Assembly: GCA_965263345.1 (NCBI GenBank)
Contig: CBDHHC010000006.1
Location: forward strand, 62,001 to 126,000
Length of the DNA stretch: 64,000 nt
Direction of reading: 5' to 3'
Origin: CBDHHC01 sp965263345
Lineage (GTDB): Bacteria > Pseudomonadota > Alphaproteobacteria > Rhizobiales > CBDHHC01
Below are positions 1 to 10,076 of the stretch, piece after piece (the first letter of the stretch is position 1; every line of letters starts with the position of its first letter). Position numbers and translations under genes: made by a program. The notes under the pieces are model-generated. The model did no database searches, was not told the origin of the DNA, and saw nothing but the letters and a program-made list of their open reading frames with translations.

Positions 1-1948
<1,948 letters not shown>

Positions 1949-2261
1949 CTGGTATGCTCCAGCCGCTAGGTTTTTCAGGTATCTGTATTATTTATTTTTA
2001 CTCTATCATTTTTTTTATCAGGATATCCAGGATCCTGATAAAAATCTTAGGAAGATAGGGTAGGATGGGGAACGGAAGTAGACATTCCAAAGAACATAGG
2101 ATGTATTCTTCAAATTAGATTAGTTATCAGCTGATTCAAAATAAGATGATTTTAATGTAAATGATTGATTTGAGTCTTAATTGTTGGATCTTTTGAGCCC
2201 TATGAACTTATTTTTTTGGGGAGCATTTTTAGTCCAAGAGCTCAATAGTTTTTTTGGCGAA
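1949..2261. other. Non-coding gap with a perfect inverted repeat
   Basis: No coding signal is visible in this 313-base gap. It contains one clear structure, the 13-bp inverted repeat at 2012-2044, listed separately. The promoter of the DUF255 gene should lie in its left part, but no convincing -35/-10 pair could be picked out. Confidence 0.5.
2012..2044. repeat. Perfect 13-bp inverted repeat
   Basis: TTTTTATCAGGAT (2012-2024) is matched exactly by ATCCTGATAAAAA (2032-2044) around a 7-base loop. The T-run precedes and the A-run follows the stem on both strands, which is the reverse of an intrinsic terminator. It lies about 65 bases upstream of the DUF255 start, so an operator is possible, but this is inference. 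Confidence 0.5.
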
Positions 2262-2504
2262 TTAGTGTTTTTCTAGATATTGTTCGGGTATTTCAGTCAG
2301 GTATCCATCTGATGATTCAACCAAATAAACGATTGTTCCCAGTGGTTCAGAAAGTTTATTTGCTGTTTCGTTGTCTTCAATTATTGTTTTACTACAAATG
2401 TAGCCAAATTTTCTCCTTGCATATTTTTTGGGAACATTTTCGCGGATACGGACTGTATCTCCCGTTTCTAATGTTAAAGTATCAGTCGTGTTATCAATCA
2501 TCAC
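2262..2504 (-). CDS. Small hypothetical protein, 80 aa
   Basis: The 80-residue product has the pattern GDTVRIRENVP near the N-terminus, GTIVYLVE in the middle and EIPEQYLE at the end. This resembles small beta-barrel proteins of the DUF4926/KOW-like kind, in which a 'GD.V.L.E.LP' segment is followed by 'GT.V.V'. The similarity is weak and is an inference. A start at either of two adjacent ATG codons (2504 or 2501) is possible, preceded by AAGGAT. It stands alone between non-coding stretches, and its function is unknown. Confidence 0.45.
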   Translation of the reverse strand: MMIDNTTDTLTLETGDTVRIRENVPKKYARRKFGYICSKTIIEDNETANKLSEPLGTIVYLVESSDGYLTEIPEQYLEKH

Positions 2505-2770
2505 TTACATCCTTGATTTTTGCGTTTAAATATCTAAGGAAGTGCCAAGTATAACAACAAAATGTGTTGAAGTGTGGCTTTTAAACTAAAGAATGATAAT
2601 TGCTATTGTGTAGGATATGATTATTCTATCAGGACAATAACAATCCTCTAGCTTATTCTAGTTTTTTCACTTTCAAACATTGGTTTCTTTTAAAAGAAAT
2701 ATGCTAGAAATGTGACCGCCATACTTTCTGCTAGCTGTTCTTCTTAAGCTTCTCTTTGCTAATTCATATT

Positions 2771-4021
2771 TTAAATTTTAACTTTTCTATTTCCTATTTT
2801 AAATGGAATAAGAGCAAAAAGCATTAGAACAGAAGCTGCTAAAAATGGTGCACCAGGAAAATAGAAGGGTGCGTGATTACCTGAAAAATAACCAAATAGT
2901 TGTGTCATTATTACAGGGCTTAAAATCAATGTCATTCCTGAAATACTACTTAGAGCTCCTTGCAATTCTCCTTGAGCATCATCGGGTATTTGATTTGACA
3001 TTAAACTTGTCATAGCTGGGGTGATCATTGCCCCTAGAGCTGTTAATGGTATTAAGGAATATACCATCCATGTTTGTGTTGAAAATGCTATTCCGCATAA
3101 ACCGATAGAACTTGATATAAAGCCTATTAATGCTGTTCTGACTTCACCAACTATTGGAAGTATTTTTCTAATTAACCAACCTTGTACTATAGCAAATCCA
3201 ATACCTACAAAGGCGAGTGATAATCCAATTTCAGTGTTGGTCCATTTGAACATTTCTTTGGTGTAAAAGTTCCAAACGGCAGGATATACATAATGTGAGA
3301 GATTAAAGAGAAACATTGCTATGAACAACCAAGATACCTTTGGGAATTTTCTTATCTGTTTGAAGGCCCCAATTGGATTGGCTCTTTTTAAATCAAAAGA
3401 CCTACGGTTTTCTTTTGAGAGCGATTCTGGGAGTACAAAAAATCCATATAGGCAACTTAGAAATGATAATATTGCAGCAGCATAGAATGGTGCTCTCGTT
3501 CCTATTTCTCCCATAACACCACCAATGACAGGACCTACCACAAATCCCATACCGAATGCGGCACCGATGATAGCAAAATTTTGTGCCTTTTTTTCTGGTG
3601 GACTTATATCAGCTATGAATGAGTAGGCTGTTGAGAAAGTTGCGCCAGCTATCCCTGAGAATATCCTACCTATGAATAGAAGAAACAGCGAAGATGCCAA
3701 ACCCATGATTAGATAATTTAGACCCAGCGCGACCATTGATATAAGAAGAATTGGACGTCTACCATATTTGTCTGAGAGATTGCCGATAGTTGGACTAAAC
3801 AGAAATTGCATCAATGCATATACAAAACTTAAATATCCACCCCACAGTGCTGCTTTACTTAATGGAAGATTGGTAAGCTCTTGTATAAGATCGGGAACTA
3901 CAGGTACTATTATGCCAATTCCCATTGAATCAATAAAAACAGTTAAAAATATAAAAATTGGGGCATGCGTTTGTGCTGTAGTCGAAATATAGGCTCTGTC
4001 TGAGGTTTTTGAGTTTTTCAT
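2771..4021 (-). CDS. MFS transporter, tetracycline-resistance (TCR/TetA)-like drug:H+ antiporter
   Basis: A 416-residue integral membrane protein with about 12 hydrophobic segments. The first helix carries DSMGIGIIVPVVPDLI, and the loop between helices 2 and 3 carries MFS motif A as GNLSDKYGRRPIL; both are hallmarks of the TetA/TCR branch. A motif-C-like glycine-rich helix (GAAFGMGFVVGPVIGG) follows near residue 155. The expected role is proton-coupled efflux of a small molecule across the inner membrane. Nothing in the sequence identifies the substrate, and the family also contains sugar and metabolite exporters. It is transcribed divergently from mnmE with 116 bases between the starts, and no TetR-type repressor is adjacent. 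Confidence 0.88.
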   Translation of the reverse strand: MKNSKTSDRAYISTTAQTHAPIFIFLTVFIDSMGIGIIVPVVPDLIQELTNLPLSKAALWGGYLSFVYALMQFLFSPTIGNLSDKYGRRPILLISMVALGLNYLIMGLASSLFLLFIGRIFSGIAGATFSTAYSFIADISPPEKKAQNFAIIGAAFGMGFVVGPVIGGVMGEIGTRAPFYAAAILSFLSCLYGFFVLPESLSKENRRSFDLKRANPIGAFKQIRKFPKVSWLFIAMFLFNLSHYVYPAVWNFYTKEMFKWTNTEIGLSLAFVGIGFAIVQGWLIRKILPIVGEVRTALIGFISSSIGLCGIAFSTQTWMVYSLIPLTALGAMITPAMTSLMSNQIPDDAQGELQGALSSISGMTLILSPVIMTQLFGYFSGNHAPFYFPGAPFLAASVLMLFALIPFKIGNRKVKI

Positions 4022-4137
4022 ACCAGATCTTTGTAAGTGATGAGCGTTTTTTTATTTGATTTTGTCTTATATTATTAGGACGAGTCTATACTTATTATCT
4101 ATAAAGTCTTAAGTATCCTCTGATTTAATTTTAACAT

Positions 4138-5547
4138 ATGCGAGGTTTGGTGTCTCAAAGTACTATTTATGCTCTCTCAAGCGCCCAGGGACGAGCAGGT
4201 GTTGCAGTTATCAGAGTTACAGGTGAGAAAGTCTTAGATGCACTCTATGGGCTATGCAAATCACCACCACTTCCTAGATATGCTGGTTTAAGAACTTTAA
4301 AGCATCCTAAAACTCAAGAGATATTAGATAAGGCACTCGTGATCTGGTTTCCAGGTCCTCATAGTTTTTCTGGTGAAGATTTGCTTGAATTGCATGTGCA
4401 TGGCGGACATGCTGTGTTGCAGGGGGTCTTAGAAGCTTTGGGTAGTTTTGAGGGGTTTAGATTTGCCGAACCAGGAGAGTTTTCAAGACGAGCTTTTGAA
4501 AATGGGAAATTAGACCTTACTGAAGTTGAAGGTTTGGCTGATCTCATAAATGCGGAAACTGAAGCCCAAAAACGTCAGGCTCTCCAACAAAGTTCAGGGA
4601 ATTTGAGACAACTCTATGATGGCTGGCGTCAAGATATTTTACTTGGATTAGCATCAATGGAGGCAGCATTAGATTTTTCTGACGAGGCTGACGTTCCAGA
4701 TAGTATTGCGTCGGAAGCCTTGCCATATGTTCAAAGAGTTGTGTCAGGTATTCAAGATCATTTAAATGATGGACACCGTGGGGAGATCTTAAGAGATGGA
4801 TTTCGTGTTGTTATTGCAGGACCTCCTAATGCAGGTAAATCGAGTTTACTAAATCTTTTTGCTCAAAGAGATGTAGCTATTGTTTCTGAAGAGGCTGGAA
4901 CAACACGAGATGTCTTAGAGGTTAGGCTTAATCTAGAAGGGTTTCCCGTAATTTTATCTGATACAGCTGGTATTCGTCAGACATCCAGTAAGGTTGAGCA
5001 AGAAGGTATACGTCGGAGCCATGCTCAAGCATCACTTGCGAACCTTATTTTATGGATGCAGGATGCAAAGGAAAAACATGGTGAATCAAAAGTTAAAAAT
5101 TATGATGAACCTCCCCACTTTTTTTTTCATCCTCCCCAAAATGGGGATGATAAATTTGATCCTCCAGAAGCACAAATTTGGACTGTTCTCAATAAAATTG
5201 ATTGTCTAGATAAGACTCAAATTGATGAAGTATCAGGGGATAATCTGTTTAAAATCTCTGTAAAAACTGGTGATGGTATAGATGAGTTAATTCAACATAT
5301 CTCAGATTTGGTAAAGAATTGTGTTGGTTCTCAAGATATGCCTATAATTAGTCGTGTGAGATACAGGCAAGAGTTGGAAAACTGCCTAGAAGCCTTAAAT
5401 AGATTTTATGATGCTTCTCAATTAGGTCTTGAGCTTCAAGCAGAAGAATTGCGTTCTGCTGCTCATGCTATTGGTCGAATAACAGGTCGAATTGATGTTG
5501 AAGATGTTCTTGACGAAATCTTTGGTAGTTTTTGTATAGGTAAGTAA
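4138..5547 (+). CDS. mnmE: tRNA uridine-5-carboxymethylaminomethyl modification GTPase MnmE
   Basis: MnmE works with MnmG to make the cmnm5 modification at wobble U34 of tRNAs. The product has 469 residues. It has the N-terminal THF-binding domain (STIYALSSAQGRAGVAVIRV), a G domain with P-loop GPPNAGKS at about 228-235, DTAG at 275 and NKID at 352, and the family C-terminal CIGK with its essential cysteine. The segment between DTAG and NKID is longer than in E. coli MnmE (454 aa). It contains a Pro/Phe/His-rich insertion encoded around 5074-5176 that carries an imperfect palindrome. The gene is followed by a parS site and mnmG, as in other alphaproteobacteria. Confidence 0.97.
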   Translation: MRGLVSQSTIYALSSAQGRAGVAVIRVTGEKVLDALYGLCKSPPLPRYAGLRTLKHPKTQEILDKALVIWFPGPHSFSGEDLLELHVHGGHAVLQGVLEALGSFEGFRFAEPGEFSRRAFENGKLDLTEVEGLADLINAETEAQKRQALQQSSGNLRQLYDGWRQDILLGLASMEAALDFSDEADVPDSIASEALPYVQRVVSGIQDHLNDGHRGEILRDGFRVVIAGPPNAGKSSLLNLFAQRDVAIVSEEAGTTRDVLEVRLNLEGFPVILSDTAGIRQTSSKVEQEGIRRSHAQASLANLILWMQDAKEKHGESKVKNYDEPPHFFFHPPQNGDDKFDPPEAQIWTVLNKIDCLDKTQIDEVSGDNLFKISVKTGDGIDELIQHISDLVKNCVGSQDMPIISRVRYRQELENCLEALNRFYDASQLGLELQAEELRSAAHAIGRITGRIDVEDVLDEIFGSFCIGK

Positions 5548-5579
5548 TTTCCATAGGTTATACATATTCTTTGACTCAA

Positions 5580-5595
5580 TGTTTCACGTGAAACA
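5580..5595. promoter_or_regulatory. parS: parS centromere site (perfect palindrome)
   Basis: TGTTTCACGTGAAACA is a perfect 16-bp palindrome identical to the widely conserved ParB-binding parS consensus. It lies in the mnmE-mnmG spacer, about 3.6 kb from parB. From family knowledge, ParB-CTP clamps load here and spread, and ParA then moves the nucleoprotein complex. The location in the parAB neighbourhood supports function. Confidence 0.95.
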
Positions 5596-5640
5596 GACTT
5601 GGCTATTTTAATGTTCTTTTGATACTGATATATAACGCTT

Positions 5641-7518
5641 ATGAGTAAAGAAATTAATAAATATGATGTTGTTGTTATAGGTGGTGGTCATGCTGGTTGT
5701 GAAGCAGCCACCGCTTCTGCACGCATGGGGGCTAAAACGGCTCTTATTACTCACAAGGCAGAAACTATAGGAGAGATGTCTTGTAATCCTGCGATTGGTG
5801 GGTTGGGTAAAGGGCACCTCGTTCGAGAGATTGACGCGCTAGATGGTTTGATGGGCCGTGTGGCAGATGCTGGCGGAATACAATTTAGAGTCTTGAATAA
5901 ATCAAAGGGGCCAGCTGTTCAGGGGCCACGAGCGCAAGCAGATCGTAAGCTCTATCGTGAAGCTATGCAAAAAGCCATCTCTGATACTGAGAATTTAACA
6001 GTCATTGCAGCTGCTGTTGAGGATCTTGTTGTTAGAAACAATCAAGTCACAGGTGTTGTTACGCAAGACGGGGTTGTTTTCGAATGTGGGGCTGTCGTTC
6101 TCACAACAGGGACGTTTTTGAAAGGCATAATTCATATTGGTGAGACAAAAATTCCTGCAGGGCGTGTTGGTGAAGCACCGGCTATTGGTCTTTCTGATCG
6201 TTTGTACACGCTGGGTTTGAATATGGGGCGTTTAAAAACTGGTACGCCTCCCCGTTTAGATGGGACGACAATTGACTGGGGCAGATTAACGGAACAAGCT
6301 GGTGATAATCCCCCTGTTCCCTTTTCTTCTTTGACGGATAAGATTACGACACCACAGATTTCTTGCCATATTACGCATACAAATTCTGAGACGCATGGGA
6401 TTATTGAACAGAACTTGTCTCGTGCCCCTATGTATTCAGGGCAAATTGACAGTACAGGACCCCGATATTGTCCATCTATTGAAGATAAAATTGTTAGGTT
6501 CAAAGAACGCCAAGCCCATCAAATTTTTCTAGAACCTGAGGGTTTAGATGATCATACAGTTTATCCAAATGGTATTTCGACGTCTTTGCCTGAAGATGTT
6601 CAGCTGGCTTTCCTAAAAACAATAATTGGTCTTGAGAATACTAAAATTATCCGTCCTGGTTACGCAATAGAATATGATTACGTTGATCCTAGAGAACTTT
6701 ATCCAACATTACAGGTAAAGAAGGTCAAAAGGTTATATTTAGCGGGTCAAATTAATGGAACTACTGGGTATGAGGAGGCTGGAGCTCAAGGCTTGGTTGC
6801 TGGTTTAAATGCTGCCTTGAAAGCAAGTGGTGCTTCTAGAGATTTTATTGTCAGTCGAACGGAGGCTTATATGGGTGTGATGATTGATGATCTGGTGACG
6901 CGCGGTGTTTCAGAGCCTTACCGTATGTTTACATCTCGGGCAGAGTATCGCTTAAAGTTAAGAGCTGATAATGCAGATCAGAGATTAACAGAAATGGGCC
7001 TGGAGTTTGGTTGTGTTGGGACTATTAGATCAAAAGCTTATTCGCAAAAGAAAAAAGCACTTTTAGAAGCTGATTCTTTGTTTAAAACTTTGTCTTTAAC
7101 TCCAACAGAAGCGCAGGAAAAAGGTTTGCGTATAAATAAGGATGGTAAAAGACGGAGCGCTTATGACTTATTGGCTTTTCCAAATATTAGTTTGAACGAT
7201 TTGGCAAAAGTCTGGCCTGAGATAGATGCAATTCCTGAGAAAATTGCTGAACAATTGGCTATTGATGCGCTTTATGCGGTTTATTTGAAGCGTCAAGAAG
7301 AGGATATTTTGGCCGTTCAGAAGGATGAAAATATTCAAATTCCCGAATCGTTTGATTATAAATCGATTTCTGGTCTCTCTAATGAATTATGCTATAAGCT
7401 TGAAACCTATCGTCCAAGTACACTCAGTCAGGCCTCGAAAATTGAAGGAATAACTCCTGCTGCATTGATGCTTGTTTTGGCTCATGTTAAGAAGTTTTCA
7501 AAACGTAAAACCGCTTGA
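5641..7518 (+). CDS. mnmG: tRNA uridine-5-carboxymethylaminomethyl modification enzyme MnmG (GidA)
   Basis: The FAD-dependent partner of MnmE, 625 residues, close to the family's usual size. The N-terminal dinucleotide-binding motif is VVVIGGGHAGCEA (about residues 11-23), followed by GEMSCNPAIGGLGKGHLVREIDALDG and the signature GPAVQGPRAQADR. The glycine-rich SGQIDSTGPRYCPSIEDKIVRF and GTTGYEEAGAQGLVAGLNAA blocks complete the recognition. The helical C-terminal domain that contacts MnmE and tRNA is present. No clear Shine-Dalgarno sequence precedes ATG 5641. The stop codon overlaps the proposed rsmG start by 4 bases, indicating translational coupling. Confidence 0.97.
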   Translation: MSKEINKYDVVVIGGGHAGCEAATASARMGAKTALITHKAETIGEMSCNPAIGGLGKGHLVREIDALDGLMGRVADAGGIQFRVLNKSKGPAVQGPRAQADRKLYREAMQKAISDTENLTVIAAAVEDLVVRNNQVTGVVTQDGVVFECGAVVLTTGTFLKGIIHIGETKIPAGRVGEAPAIGLSDRLYTLGLNMGRLKTGTPPRLDGTTIDWGRLTEQAGDNPPVPFSSLTDKITTPQISCHITHTNSETHGIIEQNLSRAPMYSGQIDSTGPRYCPSIEDKIVRFKERQAHQIFLEPEGLDDHTVYPNGISTSLPEDVQLAFLKTIIGLENTKIIRPGYAIEYDYVDPRELYPTLQVKKVKRLYLAGQINGTTGYEEAGAQGLVAGLNAALKASGASRDFIVSRTEAYMGVMIDDLVTRGVSEPYRMFTSRAEYRLKLRADNADQRLTEMGLEFGCVGTIRSKAYSQKKKALLEADSLFKTLSLTPTEAQEKGLRINKDGKRRSAYDLLAFPNISLNDLAKVWPEIDAIPEKIAEQLAIDALYAVYLKRQEEDILAVQKDENIQIPESFDYKSISGLSNELCYKLETYRPSTLSQASKIEGITPAALMLVLAHVKKFSKRKTA

Positions 7519-8216
7519 CTCAATTTTTAAACATGACTCATGAACTTCTTGATATTAAAGGCCCTGACGATTTTCAAATTGCTTTCAATGTTTCACATGA
7601 AACAATTGAAAGATTTAGAATCTACGCAGATACCCTAAGTCTTTGGCAAAAATCAAAAAACCTTGTTGCTCCAAGTACTGTGAAAATGCTTTGGCAGAGG
7701 CATCTTGCTGATAGTGCACAAATTGTCTCTTTAGCAAAAGGGGCTAATACTTGGTATGATTTTGGTTCAGGTGCCGGTTTTCCTGGTTTAGTCGTGGCCC
7801 TACTCTTGGCTGATTCTCAATTTATATCGCATTATCAGGAAAAACCTTGTGTTTCATTATTTGAGAGTAATGGCAAAAAGTGTGCTTTTTTGCACGATAT
7901 TGTCAGAAAAACTGCAGTTTCTGAGTTTGTCACTGTGGAAATCCATGATCGTCGAATTGAAACACTAAGCGAGTCAGCTCATTCTGTTAAACCAGATGTG
8001 GTAACAGCTCGTGCTTTAGCGCCTTTGGTTGATCTTATTGAGCTCTCGTTACCTATTCTAGGTAAAAGTTCCTGTTGTTTATTTCAAAAAGGACGAGATG
8101 TTCAAAAGGAAATTGAATTAGCAGAGAAAAAGTGGCGTTTTTCTTATGAATTGGTCGCAAGTCGAACTGATCCTGAAGGATGTATTGTTCGTCTTGATGG
8201 TGTACAACCGGTTTAG
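7515..8216 (+). CDS. rsmG: 16S rRNA (guanine-527-N7)-methyltransferase RsmG (GidB)
   Basis: RsmG methylates N7 of G527 in 16S rRNA using SAM. The SAM-binding motif WYDFGSGAGFPGLVVALL and the upstream helix KNLVAPSTVKMLWQRHLADS identify the family. The length of 233 residues assumes a TTG start at 7515, which overlaps the mnmG stop by 4 bases; an ATG at 7533 would give 227 residues, and neither has a good ribosome-binding site. Residues NVSHET near the N-terminus correspond to the common NVSRET of relatives, where this codon string encodes a parS site. Here the arginine codon has become histidine, altering that site by one base. The gene lies directly before parA. Confidence 0.94.
   Translation: MTQFLNMTHELLDIKGPDDFQIAFNVSHETIERFRIYADTLSLWQKSKNLVAPSTVKMLWQRHLADSAQIVSLAKGANTWYDFGSGAGFPGLVVALLLADSQFISHYQEKPCVSLFESNGKKCAFLHDIVRKTAVSEFVTVEIHDRRIETLSESAHSVKPDVVTARALAPLVDLIELSLPILGKSSCCLFQKGRDVQKEIELAEKKWRFSYELVASRTDPEGCIVRLDGVQPV
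7589..7604. promoter_or_regulatory. parS-like site inside rsmG, one mismatch
   Basis: TGTTTCACATGAAACA differs from the perfect parS at 5580 by a single G-to-A change at the centre. It overlaps the codons for NVSHET of RsmG. Weaker ParB binding is plausible, but the central CACGTG is broken, so loss of function is equally possible. Confidence 0.6.
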
Positions 8217-8231
8217 GTGAAGGAGATCCTC

Positions 8232-9065
8232 ATGGCCGGGAATATTTATGGTCAATCAGGCCCTCGTGTTCTTGCAGTTACTAACCAAAAAGGTGGTGTT
8301 GGCAAGACTACGACAGCAATTAATTTAGGTACAGCTCTTGCTGCTATTGAGCAGCGTGTTCTTGTTCTTGATTTAGATCCTCAAGGAAATGCAAGCACTG
8401 GCTTGGGTATTGAGGAAAAAGATCGTCATATTTCAACATATGATGTTTTGAGCAGAACAGCTTCTATGGCACAAGCTGCTATGCCCAGTAAAATACCCCA
8501 ACTTTATGTGGTTCCAGCTACTCGAGATTTGGCTGGTTTGGAACCAGAGTTAAATGCAGCTCAAAATAAAGCTTTTCGCCTTCGCGATGCTATTATGACT
8601 CTTAAGGTTTCTGATGAACAGCTACCTGAAGAAGAGCGTTTTGACTACGTATTAATAGATTGTCCTCCTTCTTTGAATATTCTTACATTGAATGCAATGT
8701 CAGCAGCAGACTCTGTACTTGTGCCTGTTCAATGTGAGTTTTTTGCTCTTGAGGGGATTAAACAACTTGCTGAAAGTATTGAGTTTGTTAAGAATAGTCT
8801 AAATCCAGACCTTGAAATTCATGGTGTGGTTTTGACAATGCATGATGCTCGTGCAAAGCTTTCAGAAGAAGTTGTGAATGAAGTTCGAAATTTCTTTGGT
8901 CCAAAGGTTTATGAAACCTTGATTCCACGAAATGTTCGAATTGCAGAAGCTCCATCACATGGTAAACCAATTTTGCTTTATGACCATAAAAGTGTAGGTA
9001 GTAAAGCTTATATCAAATTGGCTCGTGAAATCATTGAGCGTGAGAGTCTGCTTGGTGCTGCTTAG
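8232..9065 (+). CDS. parA: Chromosome partitioning ATPase ParA
   Basis: A Walker-type ATPase that binds DNA non-specifically as an ATP dimer and drives segregation of ParB-parS complexes. The deviant Walker A box KGGVGKTT lies at residues 20-27, with DLDPQGNASTG just after it and the Walker B region YVLIDCPPSLNILTLNA. The length of 277 residues is normal for chromosomal ParA of the Soj type. ATG 8232 was chosen because AAGGAG lies just upstream; a GTG at 8217 in the same frame is less likely. The start falls 15 bases after the rsmG stop. A hairpin separates parA from parB. Confidence 0.97.
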   Translation: MAGNIYGQSGPRVLAVTNQKGGVGKTTTAINLGTALAAIEQRVLVLDLDPQGNASTGLGIEEKDRHISTYDVLSRTASMAQAAMPSKIPQLYVVPATRDLAGLEPELNAAQNKAFRLRDAIMTLKVSDEQLPEEERFDYVLIDCPPSLNILTLNAMSAADSVLVPVQCEFFALEGIKQLAESIEFVKNSLNPDLEIHGVVLTMHDARAKLSEEVVNEVRNFFGPKVYETLIPRNVRIAEAPSHGKPILLYDHKSVGSKAYIKLAREIIERESLLGAA

Positions 9066-9082
9066 TTTTAAGTAAAGAAATG

Positions 9083-9127
9083 TACCGTGTGTTTTCAATT
9101 ATAAAACTGAAAATACACGGTATTTTG
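9083..9127 (+). terminator. Hairpin between parA and parB (possible attenuator or terminator)
   Basis: A 15-bp stem with one G-T wobble, TACCGTGTGTTTTCA (9083-9097) against TGAAAATACACGGTA (9108-9122), has a 10-base loop and is followed by TTTTG. It lies 18 bases past the parA stop. It could terminate or attenuate transcription before parB, or stabilise the upstream mRNA. Confidence 0.6.
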
Positions 9128-9192
9128 TAATCTAGCTGCGTATCGTTCGAATATAACTGTTTTAATTTCTTTAAATATTAAAGGGAAAATAA

Positions 9193-10074
9193 ATGGCTGC
9201 TCAAAACAACAGGTTAGGTCGTGGGCTTGCGTCTTTGATTGGTGATTCTGCTTCAAACCAGCCCCAATTACCCCCTGAAGGAGAACAACGTGTCGTTGCT
9301 ATTGAGCAAGTTAAACCCAGCCCACTGAATCCTAGAAGTGACTTTTTAGAAAAAGATCTGGAAGAGCTTGCAAGTTCTATAGCTGAAAAAGGTGTGGTTC
9401 AACCCCTTATAGTTCGTAAGGGATCTGGGTTACATTCTGCAGGTTATGAGATTGTTGCTGGAGAACGTAGGTGGCGTGCGGCTCAAATTGCGGGAATTCA
9501 TACAGTCCCTGTAATTGTTAGAGATTTAACCGACCAAGAACTGCTTGAACTTGCAATTATTGAGAATGTTCAGCGTAGTGACTTGAATCCTATTGAAGAA
9601 GCCAAGGGATATAATCAATTGGTTGATGAGTATTCTTATACTCAAGAAGATTTGGCTAAAATAATAGGAAAAAGTCGTTCTCATCTCGCCAATACAATGA
9701 GACTTTTAAAGTTACCTGAAAAAGTTCAAAAAATGTTGCGTGAGGGGCATTTAAGTGCTGGTCATGCGCGGGCTCTTATCGGACAAGAGGATGCTGAACG
9801 GCTTGCAGAGCTTATTGTGGTTAAAGGCTTGAATGTGAGAGCTGTTGAGGCTCTTATACAAGGTAAAGAAGCGCAAAAAGATAAACCTAAAAAAGAAAAA
9901 GATGCTGATACTCGCGCTGTAGAGCGCGAACTTTCGGATGCTCTTGGTTTGAAAGTTGTTATCAATCCTGGAGCTGGTGAAGCTGGAGAGTTGCGTGTAA
10001 GATATCGTACATTAGAGCAATTGGATGCTGTTCGTGATCGTCTTTTAAGTGTCTTAGATGACTCTCATTTTTAA
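9193..10074 (+). CDS. parB: Chromosome partitioning protein ParB (parS-binding CTPase)
   Basis: ParB binds parS, forms a CTP-dependent sliding clamp and stimulates ParA. The N-terminus RLGRGLASLIGD is the ParA-interacting motif seen in chromosomal ParB. It is followed by PSPLNPRSDFLEKDLEELA, the CTP-binding motif GERRWRAAQ, and the helix-turn-helix YTQEDLAKIIGKSRSHLAN. The C-terminal dimerisation domain ends in LRVRYRTLEQLDAV. The length of 293 residues is typical. AAAGGG precedes ATG 9193. The gene is convergent with holA and the stops are 2 bases apart. Confidence 0.97.
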   Translation: MAAQNNRLGRGLASLIGDSASNQPQLPPEGEQRVVAIEQVKPSPLNPRSDFLEKDLEELASSIAEKGVVQPLIVRKGSGLHSAGYEIVAGERRWRAAQIAGIHTVPVIVRDLTDQELLELAIIENVQRSDLNPIEEAKGYNQLVDEYSYTQEDLAKIIGKSRSHLANTMRLLKLPEKVQKMLREGHLSAGHARALIGQEDAERLAELIVVKGLNVRAVEALIQGKEAQKDKPKKEKDADTRAVERELSDALGLKVVINPGAGEAGELRVRYRTLEQLDAVRDRLLSVLDDSHF

Positions 10075-10076
10075 TC

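Noticed and set aside
2012..2044. The 13-bp inverted repeat as an intrinsic terminator
   Set aside because: The T-run is 5' and the A-run 3' of the stem on both strands, the reverse of what a terminator needs.
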